Below, piece by piece: positions 1 to 4,919 of a DNA stretch of 6,596 bases. A program made the position numbers and the translations under genes. The notes beneath the pieces are model-generated. The model saw nothing but the letters and a program-made list of their open reading frames with translations, ran no database searches and was not told the DNA's origin. Source of the stretch: an archaeon. GTDB lineage: Archaea; Hydrothermarchaeota; Hydrothermarchaeia; Hydrothermarchaeales; JALUUU01. The first letter of the stretch is position 1. Each line of letters begins with the position of its first letter. The stretch lies in assembly GCA_027021185.1 (NCBI GenBank), contig JALUUU010000224.1:1-6596 (forward strand). The letters are read 5' to 3'.

Positions 1-210
1 TTCGATACTTTTTGCGCCGGTGCACACTATTTTCCCGGATCCGAAGATTAGAGCCGCCGCTTTGGGGTTGTCGAGATGATATACGAGTCCGGGGAACTGC
101 TCCGGCTCGTACTCTACCCTGTCGATGGCGACGGTTATTAGTCCCAGGTCAAACCTCTGACCGAGAGATGTGGAAGCAACTACGTTTTCTATAACTACTT
201 TAGCGCTCAT
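1..210 (-). CDS. tbp: TATA-box binding protein TBP, N-terminal part (cut by window start)
   Basis: General transcription factor that binds and bends the TATA box and recruits TFB and RNA polymerase. Only the first 70 codons are present. The rest of repeat 1 and all of repeat 2 lie beyond base 1. Reading the minus strand from the ATG at 210-208 gives IENVVAST near residue 7, then VEYEPEQFPGLVY (32-44), NPKAAALIFGSGK (48-60) and IVCTGAKS (61-68). These are the hallmark strands of the first TBP repeat, with the proline/phenylalanine-rich EQFPG turn. A ribosome binding site GGAGGTT (223-217, minus) lies 6 nt before the ATG and fixes the start. The gene diverges from the LSm gene, and the shared promoter has a palindromic TATA element, so TBP probably acts at its own promoter (inference). 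Identification is very secure. The full length cannot be judged. Confidence 0.97.
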   Translation of the reverse strand, partial: MSAKVVIENVVASTSLGQRFDLGLITVAIDRVEYEPEQFPGLVYHLDNPKAAALIFGSGKIVCTGAKSIE

Positions 211-231
211 CACATTAACCTCCAGCTTTAT

Positions 232-252
232 CTATATAAAAGTATTTATAAA
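232..252. promoter_or_regulatory. Divergent tbp / LSm promoter with two TATA elements
   Basis: The 63 bases between the two start codons hold CTATATAAAA (232-241) and the perfect palindrome TTTATAAA (245-252). Archaeal transcription usually starts about 26 bases from the TATA centre. From the palindrome this predicts a plus-strand start near 274, exactly at the LSm ATG (a leaderless mRNA). It predicts a minus-strand start near 223, just at the tbp ribosome binding site. The upstream element would instead give a leaderless tbp mRNA and an 11-base LSm leader. Which element serves which gene is inference. Confidence 0.75.
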
Positions 253-273
253 GGTTTAGCAAACCGTTACTGG

Positions 274-492
274 ATGAATCCAGCGGATGCTCTCAGTTCT
301 TGTCTAGGTAAAAAAGTTACCGTTATTTTTAAAAATGGAGACGAGAAGGAGGGCGTCCTCAAAAATTTCGATGATTACATTAATGTGACATTAGAGACAG
401 ATGATGCAGGGCAGCTTGTTATAAAGGGGAGCAAGATAAGCCTCATCGTTTTACAATCCGAAGTTTTATATACCCGAACAACCGAAAATTGA
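274..492 (+). CDS. Sm-like archaeal RNA-binding protein (LSm/SmAP)
   Basis: Small RNA-binding protein of the Sm/LSm fold, which in archaea assembles into six- or seven-membered rings that bind U-rich RNA. The 72-residue product has a clear Sm1 motif at residues 12-41: GKKVTVIFKNG, then GVLKNFDDYINVTL. This includes the D33-Y35-N37 loop that contacts RNA in the family. Sm2 is recognisable but divergent: VIKGSKISLIVL at 49-60, with Lys where Arg is usual in the I-R-G signature. It is followed by an extra VLYTR-containing tail of about 12 residues. There is no good ribosome binding site before the ATG, and the TATA spacing predicts a leaderless transcript. The gene is followed 28 nt later by alba, and tbp lies divergently. 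Length is normal for the family. The subfamily (SmAP1, 2 or 3) cannot be assigned. Confidence 0.9.
   Translation: MNPADALSSCLGKKVTVIFKNGDEKEGVLKNFDDYINVTLETDDAGQLVIKGSKISLIVLQSEVLYTRTTEN
464..472 (+). promoter_or_regulatory. Probable internal TATA box for alba
   Basis: TTTTATATA lies inside the last codons of the LSm gene. Its centre predicts a transcription start near 494, just after the LSm stop codon. This would give a leader of about 26 bases carrying the strong alba ribosome binding site. Alba is usually very abundant, so a dedicated promoter besides LSm read-through is plausible. The promoter role is inferred. Confidence 0.55.
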
Positions 493-507
493 GAAGCTAC
501 CAATAAA

Positions 508-514
508 AGGAGGT
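508..514 (+). promoter_or_regulatory. Strong ribosome binding site of alba
   Basis: AGGAGGT sits 6 nt before the ATG at 521 and is a near-perfect match to the anti-Shine-Dalgarno sequence. It contrasts with the LSm gene upstream, which has none. Confidence 0.85.
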
Positions 515-520
515 ACGCAA

Positions 521-790
521 ATGGCGGAAGACAACGTTGTATATGTAGGCAGCAAACCCGTAATGAACTATGTCTTGGCGGTAACAACCCAGTTAAACAA
601 TAGTAAAGAAGTTGTACTTAAGTCTAGGGGACAGGCCATCAGCAGAGCAGTTGATGCAGCGGAGATCGTGAGGAACAGGTTCATGCCAGGGGTAAAGATA
701 AAGAACATCAACATCAGCACCGAGGAACTAACCAGGGAAGACGGCACCACGATGAACGTTTCGGCCATGGAGATAACCCTCAGCAAGTAA
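521..790 (+). CDS. albA: DNA/RNA-binding chromatin protein Alba
   Basis: Abundant dimeric nucleic-acid-binding protein that coats archaeal DNA and also binds RNA. The 89-residue product is a full-length Alba domain. VVYVGSKPVMNYVLAV (6-21) is the N-terminal strand and loop. The central helix and its approach run SRGQAISRAVDAAEIVRNRF (35-54). The flexible hairpin TREDGTTMN (71-79) reaches into the DNA minor groove in the family, and the end is SAMEITLSK. The loop reads G-S-K-P where Sulfolobus Sso10b has G-K-K-P, so by this alignment the acetylated Lys16 of Sso10b is Ser11 here and Lys12 is kept. It follows the LSm gene by 28 nt, has its own ribosome binding site and probably its own TATA box at 464-472. 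A T-rich tract follows the stop. Identification is secure. Confidence 0.97.
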   Translation: MAEDNVVYVGSKPVMNYVLAVTTQLNNSKEVVLKSRGQAISRAVDAAEIVRNRFMPGVKIKNINISTEELTREDGTTMNVSAMEITLSK

Positions 791-804
791 ATTTTTTATT
801 TTTT
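791..804 (+). terminator. T-rich tract, probable alba terminator
   Basis: Directly after the alba stop codon the plus strand has two runs of six T separated by one A (792-797 and 799-804). Archaeal RNA polymerase ends transcription at oligo-T stretches without needing a hairpin. The tract overlaps the last codons of the opposing methyltransferase gene, where the same bases encode its terminal Lys-Lys and TAA. Confidence 0.6.
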
Positions 805-1776
805 AAGGCGGAGCAGGAAGTAGAGGGTGGTGCCTCGGTAATCCTTAATAGGGCTAACTTGGAATCCTAATTCTTCGGCCTGCTCCCTGAAATCCTTTAT
901 TTTCACTATTTTTACGCCGAGCTGATCCGTCCAGTTGTAGGCGAACTTCACCGGGAACTTCTCAAGGTATTCCCGGTAAAGCGTCACCCATGCATCCCCT
1001 CCCCTCTTCAGGACCCTGTAAACCTCTGAAAGAGCGGCCCTCCACTCTGGGATGTGGTTGAACGAAAAGAAACACGTAACCCCGTCTACGGAGGCGTCCT
1101 CGATAGAGCATTCCTGGTTTCTGGTAAGGTCCCTGCATCTTCTGAGGTCAGAGGCATCCCCCTGGAGGAGAGTGATTCTATCGATGTCGGCCTGCCTGGA
1201 GTTCCAGAAGAGAAGGGCAAAGTCTCTGTAGTCCCGTAGCTTCCTCTCTCTTCTCAGGTAATTTCGAGCAGAGGGTGAGTCAGGGAAAAGCTCGATGGTG
1301 GTGTCCTCTATATATATTCTGTCTTCTTCGTAGACAACCCTATTCAGGTATGCTTTGTCCAGGGCTAGTACCCTGGCCTTCTTGCTCAACAGAGGCGGTA
1401 TCCATCCAAAGCCTGAGGCTATGTCCAGAATTTTTCCCCCTCTTACCCGGGAAACGAAATCCCTGGCGAACTCATAATTGACATCGGGCTCAACGGCTAT
1501 GTCCTCCCCCCTCAGAATAACGGCTGCCTTCTTCTCCGGGTTCCTTATGCCCAGCTCTTTAAGCGCGGTCACGGGAGGGGTGTATCCTTTCAGCCAATAG
1601 GATATGTTGTCTAGAAGTAGCTTTCTGTCCTCTGGGGTAATCTCTTCCACGGGAAAGTCTGCAAGGGCCAGGAAAAGGTCCTCTATCTGGTCGTTTCTAG
1701 GGTTCTTTAGGGCGGCCCTGAGGAGCCTCAGGGCATCCGTCTTGAGTAGTGCGTATTCTTCCCTAGGGGGGAGCAT
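796..1776 (-). CDS. SAM-dependent class I methyltransferase, family unassigned
   Basis: The 326-residue product has a Rossmann-type methyltransferase core. Motif I is KILDIASGFGWIPPLL (115-130). The acidic end of strand 2 is RVLALDKAY (135-143), motif III is LLQGDASDL (203-211), and strand 4/5 is DGVTCFFSFNHIPEWRAALSEV (231-252), then YRVLKRGGDAWVTLYRE. The motif I layout D-x-A-x-G-x-G and the R-V-L-K-x-G-G signature resemble Methyltransf_11/25-type enzymes. Two parts are unusual: a charged helical N-terminal region of about 110 residues, and an insertion of about 55 charged residues (143-200) between strands 2 and 3. I do not recognise the substrate. The ATG lies 4 nt after the sppA stop, with GGGG at 1788-1785 as a weak ribosome binding site, so it is probably co-transcribed with sppA. 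The 3' end is only 5 nt from the alba stop on the other strand. Confidence 0.85.
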   Translation of the reverse strand: MLPPREEYALLKTDALRLLRAALKNPRNDQIEDLFLALADFPVEEITPEDRKLLLDNISYWLKGYTPPVTALKELGIRNPEKKAAVILRGEDIAVEPDVNYEFARDFVSRVRGGKILDIASGFGWIPPLLSKKARVLALDKAYLNRVVYEEDRIYIEDTTIELFPDSPSARNYLRRERKLRDYRDFALLFWNSRQADIDRITLLQGDASDLRRCRDLTRNQECSIEDASVDGVTCFFSFNHIPEWRAALSEVYRVLKRGGDAWVTLYREYLEKFPVKFAYNWTDQLGVKIVKIKDFREQAEELGFQVSPIKDYRGTTLYFLLRLKK

Positions 1777-1780
1777 TCGT

Positions 1781-2686
1781 CTACCCCAGCTTCACAATTT
1801 CTTTGGCCTGCAGCAGCCCCTTGGCAAAGCCGTAGCCGAAACCAGCTGAGGCTTTACCGAGAAATTCCTCGAATATTCCCCGTCTTCCGTAGGTTACGAT
1901 GTTCGGCTCCCCCTCTATTCCCCCAAGCTCCGCTGCTTTTTTTATGGCGTATTCCTTTCCCCCGACATCATCCACGAGCTTCAGCTCCTTGGCGGTGCTT
2001 CCTGTGTAGATCCTGCCCTCGGCCACGCTTTTCACGTATGTTTCACTCAGGTTTCTGTTGGCTGCGACCTCGTCCAAGAATTGGTCGTAAATCTCCTGCA
2101 CGAGGTTCTCGAGCATCTCTCGCTCTTTCTCTGTCATGGGGCGGTATCCCATGGAGAAGTCCTTGTATTCCCCGCCCTTAACCACCGTGACGTTTATCCC
2201 CAATTTCTCGAGGAGCCGTGAGTATTCTGGGAAAACAGATATCACTCCTATGCTCCCTGTTATGGTGGCTCGGTCGGCTATCACGTAGTCGGATGCCGTG
2301 GCGATGTAGTAGGCACCTGAGGTGGCCATCTCCCCCATCCAGGCTACCACGGGCTTTTTCTTCTTTGTTTCTTTTATGGCCCGGGCCATCTCGTCGCTGG
2401 CTACCACGCTTCCACCAGGGCTGTTTATCTCCAGGAGGATGGCCTTAACTGATCCATCTCTCTCTGCCTGGAGTAGTGCTTCTTTTAGTTTGTCTGGGGT
2501 GGCTCTGCTCTCTTCGAACAGTCCCGTGTCCCCCGACATAGAAATAGTGCCGTAAACTTTGATCACGGCAACTTTGTCTCCCAGGGAAAGGCGGTCCTGC
2601 TTGGTAACAAGGTATGCTCCGAGTACCGAAATACTCACAAAAGCAACGAATACCACGAGGATGATCAAAAGGTACTTCCTCATCAT
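1781..2686 (-). CDS. sppA: Signal peptide peptidase SppA-type membrane serine protease
   Basis: Membrane-anchored protease (family S49) that degrades cleaved signal peptides or other membrane peptides with a Ser/Lys dyad. The 301-residue product begins with one membrane segment (about residues 5-27), putting the catalytic domain outside the cytoplasm. INSPGGSV (87-94) is the conserved substrate/oxyanion region. MATSGAYYIA (120-129) carries the predicted nucleophile Ser123, and GEYKDFSMGYRPMT (172-185) the general base Lys175. The Ser-Lys spacing of 52 equals that reported for the Bacillus and Thermococcus enzymes. ATITGSIGVI (140-149) is also typical. The size fits the short single-domain archaeal/Gram-positive form, not the double-length E. 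coli form. Two ATG codons (2686-2684 and 2683-2681) are tandem. There is no clear ribosome binding site, so the exact start is uncertain by one residue. The methyltransferase gene follows 4 nt after the stop. Confidence 0.95.
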   Translation of the reverse strand: MMRKYLLIILVVFVAFVSISVLGAYLVTKQDRLSLGDKVAVIKVYGTISMSGDTGLFEESRATPDKLKEALLQAERDGSVKAILLEINSPGGSVVASDEMARAIKETKKKKPVVAWMGEMATSGAYYIATASDYVIADRATITGSIGVISVFPEYSRLLEKLGINVTVVKGGEYKDFSMGYRPMTEKEREMLENLVQEIYDQFLDEVAANRNLSETYVKSVAEGRIYTGSTAKELKLVDDVGGKEYAIKKAAELGGIEGEPNIVTYGRRGIFEEFLGKASAGFGYGFAKGLLQAKEIVKLG

Positions 2687-2781
2687 CTCGGTTGGAGATA
2701 AGTAACAATTAGAAGAATTTTAATGGGAAAACTTATTATTTATGAAGCCTAATTTGATAGCTTAAAAACGGAGGTCTTGAT
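2687..2781. promoter_or_regulatory. Divergent sppA / eS17 promoter region
   Basis: For the plus strand, the A/T-rich element TTATTATTTA (2733-2742), preceded by purines GGGAAAA (2725-2731), predicts a start near 2764 and a short leader carrying the eS17 ribosome binding site. For the minus strand, the same element read backwards (CATAAATAATAA, 2744-2733) would start sppA near 2713. TTAAAATT (2722-2715) would start it almost at the ATG. The plus-strand call is moderate and the minus-strand call weak. Confidence 0.5.
2770..2775 (+). promoter_or_regulatory. Ribosome binding site fixing the TTG start of eS17
   Basis: GGAGGT lies 6 nt before the TTG at 2782. No in-frame ATG occurs upstream in the gap, so this site decides the start codon. 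Confidence 0.85.
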
Positions 2782-2976
2782 TTGGGCAGGATTAGACAGA
2801 GAGATATTAAGAACGTGGCCCAGGAGATTGTGAGAAAATATGGGGACAGGCTCAGCACCGACTTTAAAGAAAACAGGAAATTCATAGAAAGTGTTTTGAA
2901 GGTTCAGGGTAAATTCCTAAGAAACAGAATAAGTGGATATGTTACCCATCTCATGAAGCAAAAGGTGAGGGCATGA
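2782..2976 (+). CDS. rps17e: 30S ribosomal protein eS17 (S17e)
   Basis: Small-subunit ribosomal protein shared by archaea and eukaryotes and absent from bacteria. The 64-residue product starts M-G-R-I-R-Q and contains REDIK-like RQRDIKNVAQEIVRKY (5-20), DFKENRK (27-33) and the family signature LRNRISGYVTHLMK (46-59). The length is typical of archaeal members, which are much shorter than the eukaryotic ones. Translation starts at TTG, supported by the perfectly placed GGAGGT (2770-2775) and by the conserved N-terminus. The stop codon overlaps the dapA start in an ATGA junction, so the ribosomal gene leads a lysine/diaminopimelate operon and the downstream genes are probably translationally coupled to it. 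Confidence 0.96.
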   Translation: MGRIRQRDIKNVAQEIVRKYGDRLSTDFKENRKFIESVLKVQGKFLRNRISGYVTHLMKQKVRA

Positions 2977-3866
2977 AGTTTGAAGGCTGCTTCACAGCCA
3001 TCGTGACACCCTTTAACGGAACGGGTTGTAAGCCGCCCATAGACTGGGATGCGTATGAGAAGCTCCTAGAGTTTCAGGACAAGAATAAGATAGACGGCAT
3101 CATTGCCTGCGGGACAACGGGAGAGTCTCCGACCCTATCCCATGCCGAGCACTGCAGAGTAATCGAAAAAACTGTTGAACACTCAAAGGCCCTTGTCGTG
3201 GCTGGCACAGGGTCAAATTCCACGTGGGAGGCTATAGAGCTTACAAAAGAGGCGGCGAACGCAGGGGCTCATGCCAGTCTTCAGGTATGTCCCTACTATA
3301 ACAAGCCCAGCCAGGAAGGCTTGTTCAGGCATTTCGCCGCCATCGCCGAGGCCGTGGACCTTCCGATGATCCTTTACAACATCCCTGGGAGAACCAGCAG
3401 GGAAATTGCCCCGGAGACGATGGCCAGGCTTACAGAGGAGTATTCAAGCGTCATAGGGGTCAAGGAGGCAACAGGGAACCCCGAGGTGTGGAGGGAGATC
3501 AGGGATAAATGCGGGAAAAATTTCCTCATCCTCTCGGGAAACGATGGCGACACCTATGAGCTGATGCGTAGTTACGGGGCAAAGGGGGTTGTTTCCGTAG
3601 TCTCTAACATCATCCCGGCTGAGATGGTGTCTTTCACTCAGCTTGGCCTCGCAGGGCGCTTTGAGGAGATGAAGAAGGAGCACGAACGCCTGGCAGAGCT
3701 CTTCGACGTGATGTTCATCGACACGAATCCGATACCTGTTAAGGAGGCCATGAACCGCATGGGCATAGAGGCAGGGGGCTATAGGCTGCCCATGTGTGAG
3801 ACAAGCGCCGATAAGAGAGATAATCTCTTTAAGGTGCTGGAGAAATACGGATTGTTGGAGGGTTGA
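2973..3866 (+). CDS. dapA: 4-hydroxy-tetrahydrodipicolinate synthase DapA
   Basis: Cytoplasmic enzyme that condenses pyruvate with aspartate semialdehyde, the first committed step towards diaminopimelate and lysine. The 297-residue TIM-barrel protein has all key residues. ACGTTGESPTLS (45-56) carries Thr48/Thr49. PYYNKPSQEG (107-116) carries Tyr109, which contributes to the catalytic triad from the neighbouring subunit. ILYNIPGRTS (133-142) carries Tyr135 and Arg140. GVKEATGN (162-169) carries the Schiff-base Lys164. NPIPVKEAM (252-260) near the C-terminus is also typical of true DapA rather than of N-acetylneuraminate lyase or KDG aldolase relatives. The start codon overlaps the eS17 stop by 4 nt, with GGTGAGG just upstream. 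dapB follows with no gap, which supports the DapA assignment strongly. Confidence 0.96.
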   Translation: MKFEGCFTAIVTPFNGTGCKPPIDWDAYEKLLEFQDKNKIDGIIACGTTGESPTLSHAEHCRVIEKTVEHSKALVVAGTGSNSTWEAIELTKEAANAGAHASLQVCPYYNKPSQEGLFRHFAAIAEAVDLPMILYNIPGRTSREIAPETMARLTEEYSSVIGVKEATGNPEVWREIRDKCGKNFLILSGNDGDTYELMRSYGAKGVVSVVSNIIPAEMVSFTQLGLAGRFEEMKKEHERLAELFDVMFIDTNPIPVKEAMNRMGIEAGGYRLPMCETSADKRDNLFKVLEKYGLLEG

Positions 3867-4694
3867 ATGGCTATCCGGGTAGGGGTTACCGGGGCCCTTG
3901 GGCGTATGGGCCGGGGCATCGTTAAGAAAGTTATAGATGCCGAGGACCTCGAGCTCGTGTGCGCCATAGAGGCTGAGGGAAGGGCTGAGAAAGGCAGGGA
4001 TATAGGTGAAATCCTCGGCGCAGGCCGTGCTGGCGTGGCCCTGAGCACGAGTGATGAGCTTCCGGAAGTGCTGAGGCAGTCAAAGCCTGAGGTTCTTGTG
4101 GACTTCACAAATCACGAGGCCGCCGTCGGCACTGTTAGGGTTGCCTGCTCATTAGGGATTGACCTTGTAATAGGTACAACTGGATTCACCCAGGAGGAGC
4201 TGAGGGAGATACACTCCCTTATAAAAGACCACGGAGTCGCGGCGGTCATATCCCCCAACATGGCAACGGGGGTTAATATTTTCTTTAAGCTCGCCAGAGA
4301 CGCCGCCGCCCTTTTCGGGGATGAATATGATGTGGAGATTATCGAGGCCCATCACAGGTTCAAGAAAGACGCGCCCTCTGGCACAGCCCTCAGGGTCGGC
4401 GAGTTAATAGCAGAGGCTCTGGGGAGGGACTTAGAGAAGTGTGCAGTTTACGGGAGAGACAAGGGTGTCGCGGGAGAACGGCCAGGCAAGGAGATCGCTT
4501 TTCATTCAATCCGGGGAGGCGACATCGTGGGTGAGCACACCGTGGTTTTCGCGGGGATAGGTGAAAGGCTGGAGCTCACCCACAGGGCTGGCGCCCGTGA
4601 TGCTTTCGTTGATGGGGCCATTAGGGCCGCTAGATTTCTTAAAGGAAAGGAGAAGGGCAGAGTTTACTCGACTTGGGATGTCCTAGGCCTTTGA
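3867..4694 (+). CDS. dapB: 4-hydroxy-tetrahydrodipicolinate reductase DapB
   Basis: NAD(P)H-dependent reductase that converts the DapA product to tetrahydrodipicolinate. The 275-residue protein has the nucleotide-binding glycine loop GVTGALGRMGRG (6-17), VDFTNHEAA (78-86), the GTTG loop (103-106) and SPNMATGVN (129-137). The catalytic signature EAHHRFKKDAPSGTAL (160-175) includes the proton donor His162 and substrate-binding Lys166. FHSIRGGDIVGEHTV (212-226) and the C-terminal GRVYSTWDVLGL end are also family features. The ATG immediately follows the dapA TGA, with ribosome binding site GGAGGG at 3857-3862, so the two are coupled. The remaining lysine-pathway genes are not in this window, so which later route is used (DapL, DapDCE or other) cannot be told. 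Confidence 0.97.
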   Translation: MAIRVGVTGALGRMGRGIVKKVIDAEDLELVCAIEAEGRAEKGRDIGEILGAGRAGVALSTSDELPEVLRQSKPEVLVDFTNHEAAVGTVRVACSLGIDLVIGTTGFTQEELREIHSLIKDHGVAAVISPNMATGVNIFFKLARDAAALFGDEYDVEIIEAHHRFKKDAPSGTALRVGELIAEALGRDLEKCAVYGRDKGVAGERPGKEIAFHSIRGGDIVGEHTVVFAGIGERLELTHRAGARDAFVDGAIRAARFLKGKEKGRVYSTWDVLGL

Positions 4695-4700
4695 GGCAAT

Positions 4701-4716
4701 CCAAACATTTATATAG
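4701..4716 (+). promoter_or_regulatory. Strong archaeal promoter (BRE + TATA) of the micropeptide gene
   Basis: CCAAACA (4701-4707) followed by TTTATATAG (4708-4716) is a good BRE plus TATA pair. It starts just 6 bases after the dapB stop codon. The TATA centre predicts a transcript start near 4738 and a leader of about 18 bases carrying the ribosome binding site at 4743-4748. It is the best-looking promoter in the window by eye. Confidence 0.75.
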
Positions 4717-4742
4717 GTCTTGGTGAAATCCTTTCCAGGGAC

Positions 4743-4748
4743 GGAGGT
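4743..4748 (+). promoter_or_regulatory. Ribosome binding site of the micropeptide gene
   Basis: GGAGGT is 7 nt before GTG 4756 and 13 nt before the in-frame ATG 4762. The spacing favours GTG as the start. Confidence 0.7.
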
Positions 4749-4755
4749 AGGACGA

Positions 4756-4824
4756 GTGCAGATGAAAGACATAACAATGGCGATGATTGGTATCGTATTA
4801 ATCGCCATTTCCCTGGTCCATTAG
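4756..4824 (+). CDS. Putative 22-residue single-span membrane micropeptide
   Basis: I do not recognise this gene. It is far below normal gene-calling length, but every expression signal is present: BRE/TATA at 4701-4716, a predicted transcript start near 4738, GGAGGT 7 nt before a GTG start, an open frame and a TAG stop at 4822-4824. The product has a short polar start (MQMKDIT, with Lys4 and Asp5), then an uninterrupted hydrophobic run of 14 residues (8-21, ending AISLV), then a terminal His. It therefore looks like a minimal membrane-inserted peptide with its N-terminus polar. If ATG 4762 is used, the product is 20 residues. Such peptides in other organisms are often small subunits or regulators of membrane complexes, but no partner is suggested by the neighbours (dapB before, ribK after). 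A leader peptide role is possible but less likely, given its own promoter and the 95-base gap to ribK. Confidence 0.6.
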   Translation: MQMKDITMAMIGIVLIAISLVH

Positions 4825-4865
4825 AGATTTAATGCAGCCCGGGTTTTCGATGCCCTGCCGCAATG

Positions 4866-4873
4866 CTTAAATA
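4866..4873 (+). promoter_or_regulatory. Probable ribK TATA box
   Basis: CTTAAATA predicts a start near 4896, giving about 24 bases of leader before ATG 4920. A second TATA-like stretch, CTTATATATG (4899-4908), would start transcription at about 4929, inside the coding region, so it is less suitable for ribK. The start site would fall inside the inverted repeat described separately. Confidence 0.5.
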
Positions 4874-4878
4874 CTACG

Positions 4879-4917
4879 TAACCACAACTGACTAGCTACT
4901 TATATATGAGTTGGTTA
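4879..4917. repeat. Interrupted inverted repeat across the ribK start region (possible operator)
   Basis: The left arm TAACC-ac-AACT (4879-4889) and right arm AGTTGGTTA (4909-4917) are exact reverse complements over 9 bases, apart from a 2-base insertion in the left arm. The 19-base spacer contains CTAG and a TATA-like stretch. The repeat spans the predicted ribK transcript start and ends 2 bases before the ATG. It could be bound by the HTH domain of the RibK/RbkR product or could fold in the mRNA leader. Either role is inference. Confidence 0.4.
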
Positions 4918-4919
4918 TC

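Noticed and set aside
375..786. Two open frames on the minus strand opposite LSm and alba, and several opposite tbp, sppA, dapA, dapB, ribK and ribB.
   Set aside because: They have no family features or ribosome binding sites and lie opposite well-identified genes. They are reading-frame shadows.
4833..4857. GCAGCCCGGG...CCCTGC after the micropeptide stop, as a possible hairpin terminator.
   Set aside because: Only 3-4 base pairs align continuously, with a mismatch. The following T-run is short and misplaced. Not convincing.
4899..4908. CTTATATATG as the ribK TATA box.
   Set aside because: Its spacing would place the transcript start near 4929, inside the coding region past the ATG. The element at 4866-4873 fits better, though this one is kept as part of the possible operator.
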